From the NCBI GenBank assembly GCA_017546705.1, contig JAFYSB010000017.1, positions 1 through 36,022 on the forward strand: a stretch of 36,022 nucleotides of DNA. Direction: 5' to 3'. Source of the stretch: Paludibacteraceae bacterium. GTDB taxonomy: Bacteria > Bacteroidota > Bacteroidia > Bacteroidales > Paludibacteraceae. Shown here in pieces: positions 16,218-24,836 of this stretch. The position numbers and the translations under genes were made by a program. The number at the start of each line of letters is the position of its first letter. Within the stretch, counting starts at the first letter, position 1. A model generated the notes under the pieces. That model ran no database searches. It saw only the letters and a program-made list of their open reading frames with translations, and was not told the DNA's origin.

Positions 16218-17354
16218 TTGAAACCTTTTAAATTTTTCATAATCGCAGGTGAAGCCTCTGGAGATTTACATGCATCTAATCTAATGAAAGCTTTGCGAAA
16301 GAAAGACGCTCATGTATCTTTCGTAGGTTTAGGTGGTGATAAGATGCGTGCAGAAGGTTGTGATATTCGCGTGGACTATCGTGAGATGGCATATATGGGG
16401 ATTTTGGCCGTTTTGAGCAATCTTGATAAGGTAAAACGCAATTTTTGTATTGCTAAACAAACATTATTAAAAGAGCAGCCAGATGCACTTATTCTGATTG
16501 ATTATCCATCGTTTAATTTAAAAATAGCGAAGTTCTGCAAAAATCACTTGCCCAATACGAAAGTGATTTACTATATTCCGCCTAAGATTTGGGCATGGAA
16601 AAAGTGGCGTGTGCATAGCATCGCAAAATACTGCGATGAGATATTGGGTATCTTTCCATTTGAACCCGCGTTCTACGCTAAATATGGCTACAAGTGCCAC
16701 TATGTTGGTAACCCCACCGCCGATTGTATCCGCGAGTTCACTGCTACATCACCCACTGGCAACGACACACCCACCATCGCTATTCTTCCAGGCTCTCGAC
16801 GTAGCGAGATTAGCCATTGTCTGCCTATAATGTTGGAGGCTGCACGAAAGGTAGCAGGAGAACAGTATCACATAATAGTGACTGCTGCACCTGGAATAGA
16901 AGATGCCTTCTATCAATCATTCTTGCTGCACGACGAAACGCTCACGCGCGATACCTATAATATCGTTGCGCATGCGCAAGCAGCGGTAGTGAACTCAGGT
17001 ACAGCCACATTAGAAACAGCTCTTATTGGATGTCCACAAACGGCGGTTTATCATGTGGCAGGAAGTAAGTATCTTGAGAAACTATTACGTCCCATCCTAT
17101 TTCGCATTCCTCATTTTACGTTAGTGAATATCATTCCTAATCAAGAAATAATTCAGGAACTGATCGCTAGTCGCTTTACCACGGAGAACGTTGCTCATGA
17201 GTTACATCGTTTACTGTATGACCAAGAATATCGTACAAATATGTTAAAGCGGTATCAGCAATTACACACCATCTTAGGTAATGCATCAGCAGCGAACAAC
17301 GCAGCTGATAAGATTTATACATTAATTTTTAACTGCAATGAAACCAATCACTGA
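16218..17354 (+). CDS. lpxB: Lipid-A-disaccharide synthase LpxB
   Basis: This 378-residue glycosyltransferase condenses UDP-2,3-diacylglucosamine with lipid X to form the lipid A disaccharide. Family motifs are IAGEASGDLHASNLMKAL at the N-terminus, GLGGDKMRAEGC, MAYMGILAVL, LIDYPSFNLKIAK, YYIPPKIWAWKKWR and, in the C-terminal half, LPGSRRSEI and NSGTATLETALIGCPQT. The length is typical. The start is TTG at 16218, immediately before MKPFKFFIIAGEASGD. The 3' end overlaps the U32 gene by 17 nt. Confidence 0.94.
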   Translation: MKPFKFFIIAGEASGDLHASNLMKALRKKDAHVSFVGLGGDKMRAEGCDIRVDYREMAYMGILAVLSNLDKVKRNFCIAKQTLLKEQPDALILIDYPSFNLKIAKFCKNHLPNTKVIYYIPPKIWAWKKWRVHSIAKYCDEILGIFPFEPAFYAKYGYKCHYVGNPTADCIREFTATSPTGNDTPTIAILPGSRRSEISHCLPIMLEAARKVAGEQYHIIVTAAPGIEDAFYQSFLLHDETLTRDTYNIVAHAQAAVVNSGTATLETALIGCPQTAVYHVAGSKYLEKLLRPILFRIPHFTLVNIIPNQEIIQELIASRFTTENVAHELHRLLYDQEYRTNMLKRYQQLHTILGNASAANNAADKIYTLIFNCNETNH

Positions 17355-18612
17355 CATCGAAATAATGGCGCCTGTGGGCTGCTGGGAGAGTTTGGCTGCT
17401 GCTATTGAAGCTGGAGCTACTAGTGTGTATTTCGGTATTGAGTATCTGAATATGCGTTCGCGTTCCTCTGCGAACTTCACGACTCAAGACCTTCATACAA
17501 TTGTTGAACGTTGCCAAGCAGTGGGCGTCAAAACTTACCTAACACTCAACACGGTGATGTATCCAGAAGACTTGTCGTTGATGCGCGAGATCGTGGATCA
17601 TGCTAAGGCGGCAGGCGTATCGGCTATCATCGCTTCGGATATCGCAGCATTGCAATATGCTTTTGCTTCGGGTGTTGAAGTGCATCTTTCTACCCAACTC
17701 AATATCGCCAATACAGAGGCGCTGAAGTTCTATGCTCAGTATGCCGATGTGGTGGTGTTGGCGCGTGAATTGAATATGGACCAAGTAGCAAGTATTTATC
17801 ATGATATTGTAGAGCAAGATATCAGAGGTCCCAAGGGAGAATTGATTCGTATTGAGATGTTTTGCCATGGTGCTTTGTGTATGGCTGTGAGTGGCAAATG
17901 TTATCTGAGTCTCAATAACTTAGGTGCGAGTGCTAATCGCGGAGCATGTATGCAGATTTGTCGTCGTGGCTACGTGGTGAAAGACAAAGAAAGCGATCTT
18001 GAATTGGAGGTGGATAATCAATATATCATGTCGCCTAAAGATCTCAAGACTATTCACTTCCTCAACAAAATGCTCGATGCTGGTGTGCGTGTACTCAAGA
18101 TAGAAGGTCGTGCACGTGGACCAGAGTATGTGAAGACCGTGGTAGAATGTTACAAGGAGGCCGTAGCACTCTGGGAGGAAGGCAATGGACAATGGATTGC
18201 AGACGACGAGGTGATAGAGGAGAAGATTGCGGATTGGAACACCCGTCTAGCTCGCGTGTTCAATCGTGGTTTCTGGGATGGTTACTACCAAGGACAGAAA
18301 ATGGGCGAATGGACACACAAATATGGCTCGCGTGCTACGCGAAAGAAGGTGTTTGCTGGTAAATGTACCAACTTCTTTAAGAATATTTCTGTGGCAGAGT
18401 TCTATTTGGAAGCCACTCAAGAGATTCGCGAAGGTGATGAGTTGCTGATTACTGGCGAGACCACAGGCGCCTACGAACTTGTGGCAAAAGACCTTCACGA
18501 TGCGAAAGGCCAACTCCGTACGGAGATACAAAAGGGCGAGTACTTCGCACTGAAGACCGACAAACTGGTGCGCAGAGGCGATAGGATATTCCTCCTAAAG
18601 GTAGATGAATAA
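17338..18612 (+). CDS. Peptidase U32 family protein (TrhP/YegQ-like)
   Basis: This 424-residue protein has the U32 signature EMFCHGALCMAVSGKCYLS starting at E173, with the cysteine cluster C-x-C / GACMQICRR that in this family can bind an iron-sulfur cluster. The N-terminus IMAPVGCWESLAAAIEAGATSVYFG is also family-typical. Relatives TrhP and RlhA hydroxylate tRNA or rRNA uridines or cytidines with prephenate; older annotations say collagenase. The size is nearest the TrhP/YegQ type, so tRNA modification is likeliest but not proven. It overlaps lpxB by 17 nt and is the last gene of the block, followed by a strong hairpin. Confidence 0.88.
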   Translation: MKPITDIEIMAPVGCWESLAAAIEAGATSVYFGIEYLNMRSRSSANFTTQDLHTIVERCQAVGVKTYLTLNTVMYPEDLSLMREIVDHAKAAGVSAIIASDIAALQYAFASGVEVHLSTQLNIANTEALKFYAQYADVVVLARELNMDQVASIYHDIVEQDIRGPKGELIRIEMFCHGALCMAVSGKCYLSLNNLGASANRGACMQICRRGYVVKDKESDLELEVDNQYIMSPKDLKTIHFLNKMLDAGVRVLKIEGRARGPEYVKTVVECYKEAVALWEEGNGQWIADDEVIEEKIADWNTRLARVFNRGFWDGYYQGQKMGEWTHKYGSRATRKKVFAGKCTNFFKNISVAEFYLEATQEIREGDELLITGETTGAYELVAKDLHDAKGQLRTEIQKGEYFALKTDKLVRRGDRIFLLKVDE

Positions 18613-18613
18613 A

Positions 18614-18646
18614 ATAAATGGCTTGGCAAAGCGCCAAGCCATTTAT
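18614..18646 (+). terminator. Hairpin terminator after the U32 gene
   Basis: A perfect 14-bp stem (ATAAATGGCTTGGC paired with GCCAAGCCATTTAT) with the 5-base loop AAAGC begins 2 bp after the stop codon. There is no clear U-run on the 3' side, so it may rely on stem strength or also stabilise the mRNA end. Confidence 0.7.
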
Positions 18647-18734
18647 GTGGTTTATCCTGCATGTACATACTCTAACAATGCGTTTTATTAAGATTCTCTT
18701 CCCTTGTTCCGTCCTTATTCTTCCCTTGTCAAAT

Positions 18735-18770
18735 ACCAAGGACAAACCAAAGAAGAACCAAGGAACGACC
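18735..18770 (+). repeat. Degenerate 11-bp tandem repeat
   Basis: Three units, ACCAAGGACAA, ACCAAAGAAGA and ACCAAGGAACG, follow one another directly, then a partial ACC. The role is unknown. Confidence 0.6.
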
Positions 18771-18907
18771 TATCTACTCCCAATCCTCAAAAAGTGCTGT
18801 TTGTTAAGTGAAGGAGTGCGATGGAACGCACTCCGAGTATTGCGCCCGAAGAGTCCCCACTCTGAGGAGTGATCGCAACACATAGAATGGGCAATACATT
18901 ATGGGGT

Positions 18908-19094
18908 CCCCTAAAATCTGCCGATTTTTGGGGAGAGCGGAGGCACCATACCTTCAGATCGTGTCCCTTGCGGGCTAAGAAGTCGCCTCAATGTTGACGC
19001 GGTCAACAGTCAATGCGACCTTGTTGCCGAACGCGACAGTACGTAGCCGCATGGCTATAGGGTAAGTGCCGTACAGGGTAGGCACGACCGCCTA
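18908..19094. ncRNA. Candidate structured RNA (G+C-rich multi-hairpin segment)
   Basis: Several complementary segments sit close together in a stretch clearly richer in G+C than its surroundings. An 11-bp stem with one mismatch and loop TGCC spans 18908-18933. CCC/GGG with loop TTGC lies at 18965-18974. GTTGAC/GTCAAC (18993-19007) is enclosed by GTCGC/GCGAC (18982-18986 with 19015-19019). TAGCC/GGCTA is at 19044-19057. GTGCC/GGCAC (19066-19085) competes with GTACG/CGTAC (19039-19043 with 19070-19074). It matches no RNA family I know, strand is undetermined, and no promoter was found. It could equally be a decayed mobile element. Confidence 0.3.
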
Positions 19095-19120
19095 AAGTGG
19101 ATAGTTAAAGTTGTGCACTT

Positions 19121-19140
19121 CGTGTTCATTTTTGAACACG
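19121..19140. repeat. Perfect inverted repeat upstream of the TPR regulator
   Basis: CGTGTTCA and TGAACACG form a perfect 8-bp stem around a TTTT loop. It could be a weak bidirectional terminator or a regulator site; the 3' flank has no long T-run. Confidence 0.6.
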
Positions 19141-19197
19141 CTCTTTATCCATTACCCACGCATTTTATGCGGCACTTTGCCCCTCTTTATCCATTAC
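19141..19197. repeat. 15-bp direct repeat around a GCAT...ATGC hairpin
   Basis: CTCTTTATCCATTAC occurs at 19141-19155 and 19183-19197. Between the two copies lies CGCATTTTATGCG followed by GCACTTTG (19155-19179). A related hairpin, CCGCATCTCATGCGG followed by CACATTG, lies at 33699-33723, so this is a dispersed intergenic motif. Confidence 0.55.
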
Positions 19198-19262
19198 TCT
19201 CGAATCGTATTTGGGAACGTTATGTCTATAATCCTAAAAAATCACCCCAAAAGCGATTTTTA

Positions 19263-19294
19263 TTTGTCTATATCAAAATATTTCACTACCTTTG
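19263..19294 (+). promoter_or_regulatory. Promoter of the TPR/LuxR regulator gene
   Basis: TTTG (19263-19266) and TACCTTTG (19287-19294) are separated by 20 bp, an exact Bacteroidota-type promoter. The transcript would start about 20 bases before ATG 19322, which excludes the more upstream starts in that frame. Confidence 0.78.
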
Positions 19295-19321
19295 TTCCCG
19301 CAACACTCCTCCGATAAATCT

Positions 19322-20800
19322 ATGCCCCAAATTTATCAATCCATATCGCGCCTTTTATCTCGCACATATCGTATCCTATATGTGGTAGGATTGATGTGTT
19401 TCTTCACTTCGTGCCAATGGCACGAAGCAAAACAAGTTATCATCACAGCAGATAGTTTAGACCAGACGGAGCATATAATATATGATGACACGGTAGCACT
19501 TGGTAGAGCCATCCGCTGCTTGGACAACCCAATAGGTAGATTATTCCAACGTAATACCCTTGGAAAAGCGTATTACTATCTTGGACGCAACTTTAGCATA
19601 TCTAATCAAATTGCCGCAGCTGCCGATTGCTATATCGAAGCCGACCGCTTACATATTAATGACCCCATATATCGCGGACGAGTGAATACCAATATGGGAT
19701 ATATTTGTGCTCAAAATAATAGTGATAGTTTGGCATTGATTTTCTATGAGCATGCGAGCACTTATTTTAAAGAAGGTGGACATAGGTGGCGATATGCTCA
19801 AAGTCTGCTAAATATTATTCCATGTTACATTGAACTTAATATATTTACAATAGCGGATAGTCTTTTACAAGTAGCACAGTCATATCAATTAGATAGTGCA
19901 TATCAAGCACGTTGTTATGAAACCCGAGGGTTGTATTTCTATAAACAGCAGCAGTATGATTCGGCGTTGGTGTATTTTAAGCAAGGGTTAAAGTATTGGC
20001 AAAGCGAAACAGAAAGGTGCTTTAGTTATGTGAAACTAATGCAAACACATTATTTCGGAAGAAAAGATTTTCAAATGGTTATCCCTCTTGCCAATTTGAT
20101 TGTAGAATATTCTAATAATCCGAATCATTTAGCCAATGCATATTATTGTCTGTTACTTGATGCGAAAGAGAATAAAGATGTTAATAAGTTGAGCCAATAT
20201 ACCCATGCACGGACCGATGCTCTAAAATTATTACGCGATAGTACCAACAAATATGCAGAAGCCACTCCGAAACTATTGGAGTATTTGCAAAATCCTCATC
20301 CGTGGCGTTGGGTGTGGATTTCATTTCCTATTATAATAATTCTTTGCATCTTTTTTGCAATTGGAATATGGATTTATCGTAAACGCTCTTGCTCTGCCAA
20401 TGAGCAGATTGACGTACTGTCAACTCATCTTAGAACACGCGAGGAGAATATCTTACATCAGCAATCTCTGCTTGCTTTTGAGAAGGGCTTAACTGAAATT
20501 ATGGACAAATATCATAGTCCACGTAATCATTGGAGACACTATTCAACACTGAAAAAAGATATCGCTCCTTGGCTTCGCGACTGGACTGCAAAATTAGATA
20601 CGTTACCCTTGTCTGAACAAGAGAAAATCTTTTGTACCATTAGTCTTATTTATCCTAATTTAAGCGATATAGAAATAGCCGACTTTATGTGCTATGCTAA
20701 AGGTAGTATACGTATTTTGAAGAATCGTATCTTTAAAAAAATAGGTATTCATTCTTCAGAGTTCTCCCATTTCTTACACAATCTATCTATTTGTAAGTAA
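19322..20800 (+). CDS. Membrane-spanning TPR protein with C-terminal LuxR-like helix-turn-helix
   Basis: This protein of about 492 residues combines an N-terminal hydrophobic segment ending in FFTSC (lipobox-like, C31), a periplasmic region of TPR-like helices (about 75-300; for example YYLGRNFSISNQIAAAADCYIEADRL), and a transmembrane helix (about 330-352) followed by RKRSC. A coiled-coil segment comes next, then a C-terminal helix-turn-helix (about 430-492) with LSDIEIADFMCYAKGSIRILKNRIFKKIGI. This is a known Bacteroidota layout for envelope-sensing one-component regulators. It stands alone between a 700-bp gap and the RHS locus, so it may control the downstream DUF3244-RHS genes; that is inference. 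The signal sensed is unknown. Confidence 0.8.
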   Translation: MPQIYQSISRLLSRTYRILYVVGLMCFFTSCQWHEAKQVIITADSLDQTEHIIYDDTVALGRAIRCLDNPIGRLFQRNTLGKAYYYLGRNFSISNQIAAAADCYIEADRLHINDPIYRGRVNTNMGYICAQNNSDSLALIFYEHASTYFKEGGHRWRYAQSLLNIIPCYIELNIFTIADSLLQVAQSYQLDSAYQARCYETRGLYFYKQQQYDSALVYFKQGLKYWQSETERCFSYVKLMQTHYFGRKDFQMVIPLANLIVEYSNNPNHLANAYYCLLLDAKENKDVNKLSQYTHARTDALKLLRDSTNKYAEATPKLLEYLQNPHPWRWVWISFPIIIILCIFFAIGIWIYRKRSCSANEQIDVLSTHLRTREENILHQQSLLAFEKGLTEIMDKYHSPRNHWRHYSTLKKDIAPWLRDWTAKLDTLPLSEQEKIFCTISLIYPNLSDIEIADFMCYAKGSIRILKNRIFKKIGIHSSEFSHFLHNLSICK

Positions 20801-20892
20801 TCACCATCTTACACTTATGTTAACACTTGCATTTGTAATGTATTGATAATCAATATGTTACCCCCCATGTGTGTTATCATGTAACCTTTTCT

Positions 20893-20924
20893 ATTGCACA
20901 GTTCATGATGTTGTAGTAATTTTA
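20893..20924 (+). promoter_or_regulatory. Probable promoter of the DUF3244-RHS genes
   Basis: ATTG (20893-20896) and TAATTTTA (20917-20924) are 20 bp apart, a near match to the consensus whose last G is replaced by A. It lies 26 bp upstream of the DUF3244 start codon. Confidence 0.5.
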
Positions 20925-20950
20925 CAGCGAATTTTCAAAACAATTACATC

Positions 20951-21322
20951 ATGAAAAAATTACTTATTATCGCATTGTTTGTACTAGGTATGTGCAATGT
21001 TTCTGTATTCGGAATGGTTCAAGAAATTATCTTAACCGAGTTGTATTCTATTATGCCATTAGACGACCCTGGAGATGAAGGCGCTGGCAAAAGACCTGAT
21101 CCCAATCTTGTCCATGCTTTTATCAATGGTAACAATTTGTCCGTAGGCATACATACAGATGTACCCGTGTATATGGAGGTAATTGATCAAAAAACAGGTG
21201 AAGTGGTAGCAGAAGAAGAGTTTGAAGATGAAACGGAGATTTCTATTGAGACCGCAGGCTCTTATACCGTTCAAATCTACTCTGGCAATACTGTTATGAG
21301 TGGTGAATTTGACGTAGAGTAA
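20951..21322 (+). CDS. DUF3244-like secreted beta-sandwich protein
   Basis: This 123-residue protein has a signal peptide (about 1-21), an acidic linker containing DDPGDEGAGKRPDPN, then a beta-rich domain ending in GSYTVQIYSGNTVMSGEFDVE, typical of DUF3244-like proteins. The fold resembles small immunoglobulin-like or C-terminal sorting-domain sandwiches. It follows the regulator gene by 150 bp and precedes the first RHS gene by 18 bp, so it is probably the first gene of the RHS operon. No function is known. Confidence 0.72.
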   Translation: MKKLLIIALFVLGMCNVSVFGMVQEIILTELYSIMPLDDPGDEGAGKRPDPNLVHAFINGNNLSVGIHTDVPVYMEVIDQKTGEVVAEEEFEDETEISIETAGSYTVQIYSGNTVMSGEFDVE

Positions 21323-21340
21323 TAAATAATTGCAATAAAT

Positions 21341-24300
21341 ATGGTAAATCGAAGAATGTTGATAAAAATAATAGTTTTGCTATTGTTCATCAATCTGGCT
21401 GGAAATTCGGTTATATTTGCTCTTGGTAATAAAGCACAGACTGATCCGCATGTACAAGTTATGCAGCCTTCTTCTGAAGCCCAATCATTAGGAAATTTTT
21501 CAGAAATACCTGTAGATTTATACTCTGGTAAAACCAATATCAACATTCCACTATTTACCATAAGTTGTAATGATATAAAATTACCTATTTCTATCAGTTA
21601 CCATGGAGGGGGAATTAAAGCCGAAGAGGAAGCAAGTTCTGTAGGATTAGGTTGGACTTTAAATGCGTCTGGAGTTATAAGTCGTATAGTTCGCGGTATG
21701 CCTGATGATTTATTTGTAAATGGGCAAGTTGCTGGTTATAATAATTTGAAGCATTTACGAATCAATTCTTCTTATAATCAATTTACTTCATTTATAAGTA
21801 CTATCAAAAATAAGAACCTAGACACTGATCCTACTAATATAATTTGGTCTCCTGATACATCCGAATTAGATCTTTTACAATTAATGGAGCATTATGGCAA
21901 ATTGTATGATGAAGGTCACTTTGATAGTGCTCCAGATAATTTTGTATTTACCGTTCAAGATCTTAATGGAGCCTTTGTAAATGGGAATACCTCTCAAATA
22001 CAATCAAACAAAGGATGTTATATCAGCCAGATAGATAATGGTTTTCAACTCGTAGATGCAAACGGATTAACATATCGGTTTGATAACATAGAACAACAAT
22101 ATTATCCCTACAAAGTTAATGAAGATTTATGGCTAATGGACTGGGATAATCTTGAACAAAAAAAGTTTTTATATACCTCTGCTTGGTGGTTGAGTTCTAT
22201 AGTTTCTGCTGCTGGCGACCGTATTTCATTTAAATATCAAACGATAAAAAAGCGCCGCAAATTTGCCAATTTCTATGCTTATACACAATACACATATATC
22301 AATAGCGATAAAACAGAAAGAAAAGAATCTAATTTTATAAATCCACACAATGATTTTCTAGATACTGTACACCATCAGTATACTCAATTAACAGATATTT
22401 ATACCGAACATTGTCGTTTGAAATTTCATTACTCACTTACTTCATCAGAAGCAATAGTATCTAGTTTCATAGATAGCATTTCCTTATATGCTAGAAATGC
22501 AGTTGGAGAAATACTAGTAGAACGTTACAAATTCGTTTATAGCGGAATCAGTAATCGCTCTAAATTGATGAGCCTTATACACCAAGGTAGAAATGGAGAA
22601 GTCCAGCGATACGATTTTACATACATTTCGCCACCTGCTGTAGAAGAAAATAATCGGGATCATTGGGGATATTTTTCACAAGATTCACAAGGGACTTTTC
22701 CAAATGAACAGCAATTGGGTATAATTCCTACACATTTTCCCAATAATAGAGCCTCTGATAGATCTGCGGATCACACATATGCAACTAATAACATGTTATC
22801 AAGTATTACTTATCCATCAGGTTTGGAGGTAAGGTTAACTTGGGAGCCTCATGATTACTCTAAATGGAGTTTCGCTGGTGCTAAAGCTATCTCACAAGAT
22901 ACATCGAAAAATCAACCAATAATCTTGTATGATACTATTGTTAGTTCGGAGTTTGAATTATGTGGAAAAGCCAACAAAGAAGTTTTATCTTTTGATAAAT
23001 ATATCGGTAGCAATCAATATATTGACGTAGATTTATCACACTATTTTTATGATTCAAATGTATGGAGATTGATGGGATGTGTGATGAATTGGCGACAGGA
23101 ATACACAGGTGATATTCCAAAATTCTCCATCAAAAAAGATGGAGTAGAAATTTATTATTCCCACCTTGATTCCTTGAGTATTACACGCAATATGAATAAT
23201 AAGACTAAACTTCACAATTTAGTACGCTCAAATGGAGGTGGAACATATACCTTCAAATTGGAACATCCAAGATATACTCTTCAGTCTCCTAATACCGACT
23301 GTTGCGGAGAATATCACAACTTTTTCAATATGACAGAAACCCAGTTGGGGCGAATACCGATTACTATTTATACCCTGCAATCTAAGGAAAATCCCAAGCG
23401 TGATAATAATGTAGGAGGTGTACGAATAAGGCAGATAGAATATTTTCATGGCAATACATTATATTTGCGCAAAGAGTATTCTTATAAAGACTCACTTGGA
23501 AATTCTACAGGAGTGTTATCCTATCGTCCTCGTTATGCTTCATCATATGCTATATGCCAACACACAGTTCTAGAAAATGGAATGGGAGGAGCAAATGGTC
23601 TCGATTACAATGAGCCATATGCCCTATTCCTGCGATCGAATGGATTACCTTATGTGCTTAATGGCGGAGGACATATTGAATACGGAAAAGTAACTGAAGT
23701 AACAACAAAATCCCAAGCGAATGGGCAATCGTCTAATCCGATTAATAAAATAGAATACTATTATTGTACTTCGATTAAAAATGATCACTCAGACATAGAC
23801 GAGACCAATTATGGTACATTTGTACCCGCAGATATGCTTCAATTAACTTCTCGGAGACATCGCAGAGGGCATTTGCAGCAGAAAGTGGAATATACGGATG
23901 AGTGTAAAACAACCACATATGAATATGACGTTTTAGAATGTCAAGATGTTGATACTTGTACAGGTGCGCTATTCCCAACAGCAGATTTTCAACAATTTAA
24001 TTTTAATTATGTCAACAATAATAATTCCATTAACCCATACAAAAATTTTGGTATTGTTAAGTATCGTGTCATCCCTTACAACAAACGATTAATATCACAA
24101 AAAACAATTGGAGATAAAACAAATACATACGATATCTATGCATATGCTAATAATACATATTCGCCAACTTTAAATGCGGACATGCCGTTGACACATACTT
24201 ATGTTACATCGGAGGGGGATACATTAGTGGAACACTTTACATATAAAGACAATACAAATAAAATCACCCAATGTATTACTACTAAAAATGGACATGTGGT

Positions 24301-24823
24301 AGATGGCTATCGGTTAGAGTATGATAATGCATATCGTATTACTAAAAAATATGTACCATTACTTTCTGCCACTTCTTTGCCTACCGATGATATTTGGAGG
24401 CTACAAGAAACATACAATTATGATGACTCCATAAACAAAATAGATGAAGTTATCAATCATCTAACAAACATCACAACGACCTACCTGTGGTCATATGGTG
24501 GGCAATATCCAATCGCAAAAATAGTCAATTCCAACCTCGATGAAGTTGAAGGTAAGATAGGAACAAATAAAGTAAAAGGTTTACAAAATACCTATAATCC
24601 TGATATATCTATTGTAAATACATTACGAACAAAATTGCCTAAAGCACATGTTGTTACAATGACTTACTTGCCGTTGGTAGGTATGACATCATATACAGAC
24701 GAGAAAGGATATACTCTTTATTATGATTATGATGGCTTTGGACGAATACATGAAGTATATGAAGTTAACAGCGGGACTAAAAATATACTTAAGCACTACG
24801 ACTATCATATTGTAAACCAATAA
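21341..24823 (+). CDS. Large RHS/YD-repeat-type secreted protein (first half of a split RHS system)
   Basis: This 1160-residue exported protein has a signal peptide (about 1-27) and then the N-terminal block common in Bacteroidota RHS proteins: DLYSGKTNINIPLFTI, LPISISYHGGGIKAEEEASSVGLGWTLNASGVISRIVRG. A long beta-strand-rich middle with YD-like repeats (YKFVYS, YDFTYI, EYSYKDSLG) is followed by the typical end VVTMTYLPLVGMTSYTDEKG and YYDYDGFGRIHEVYE, and then by a stop. It therefore carries the shell-like part but no RHS core and no toxin. It ends 13 bp before the gene encoding the core and toxin, reminiscent of the separate TcB and TcC shells of toxin complexes. Both parts begin with signal peptides. 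Confidence 0.85.
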   Translation: MVNRRMLIKIIVLLLFINLAGNSVIFALGNKAQTDPHVQVMQPSSEAQSLGNFSEIPVDLYSGKTNINIPLFTISCNDIKLPISISYHGGGIKAEEEASSVGLGWTLNASGVISRIVRGMPDDLFVNGQVAGYNNLKHLRINSSYNQFTSFISTIKNKNLDTDPTNIIWSPDTSELDLLQLMEHYGKLYDEGHFDSAPDNFVFTVQDLNGAFVNGNTSQIQSNKGCYISQIDNGFQLVDANGLTYRFDNIEQQYYPYKVNEDLWLMDWDNLEQKKFLYTSAWWLSSIVSAAGDRISFKYQTIKKRRKFANFYAYTQYTYINSDKTERKESNFINPHNDFLDTVHHQYTQLTDIYTEHCRLKFHYSLTSSEAIVSSFIDSISLYARNAVGEILVERYKFVYSGISNRSKLMSLIHQGRNGEVQRYDFTYISPPAVEENNRDHWGYFSQDSQGTFPNEQQLGIIPTHFPNNRASDRSADHTYATNNMLSSITYPSGLEVRLTWEPHDYSKWSFAGAKAISQDTSKNQPIILYDTIVSSEFELCGKANKEVLSFDKYIGSNQYIDVDLSHYFYDSNVWRLMGCVMNWRQEYTGDIPKFSIKKDGVEIYYSHLDSLSITRNMNNKTKLHNLVRSNGGGTYTFKLEHPRYTLQSPNTDCCGEYHNFFNMTETQLGRIPITIYTLQSKENPKRDNNVGGVRIRQIEYFHGNTLYLRKEYSYKDSLGNSTGVLSYRPRYASSYAICQHTVLENGMGGANGLDYNEPYALFLRSNGLPYVLNGGGHIEYGKVTEVTTKSQANGQSSNPINKIEYYYCTSIKNDHSDIDETNYGTFVPADMLQLTSRRHRRGHLQQKVEYTDECKTTTYEYDVLECQDVDTCTGALFPTADFQQFNFNYVNNNNSINPYKNFGIVKYRVIPYNKRLISQKTIGDKTNTYDIYAYANNTYSPTLNADMPLTHTYVTSEGDTLVEHFTYKDNTNKITQCITTKNGHVVDGYRLEYDNAYRITKKYVPLLSATSLPTDDIWRLQETYNYDDSINKIDEVINHLTNITTTYLWSYGGQYPIAKIVNSNLDEVEGKIGTNKVKGLQNTYNPDISIVNTLRTKLPKAHVVTMTYLPLVGMTSYTDEKGYTLYYDYDGFGRIHEVYEVNSGTKNILKHYDYHIVNQ

Positions 24824-24836
24824 ATAGTTTCGAACA

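Larger units (their letters stand above)
18650..19262. other. Long intergenic region with hairpins and no convincing gene
   Basis: Between the U32 terminator and the next promoter no frame looks like a protein: the open frames at 19111-19388 are short and cross the downstream promoter. The region holds a degenerate 11-bp tandem repeat (18735-18770), a perfect 8-bp-stem hairpin GGAGTGCG/CGCACTCC (18813-18834), a G+C-rich multi-hairpin segment (18908-19094), another perfect hairpin (19121-19140) and a 15-bp direct repeat (19141-19155 and 19183-19197). It marks the boundary between the conserved core and the RHS locus. Confidence 0.6.

Noticed and set aside
18908..19094. tmRNA, RNase P RNA or tRNA
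   Set aside because: No 3' CCA end with an acceptor stem, no TTC-loop signature and no conserved RNase P core motif could be found in the segment.
19111..19388. Two small plus-strand frames before the TPR regulator
   Set aside because: Both cross the consensus promoter at 19263-19294 and the start of the regulator gene, and neither has protein-like composition.
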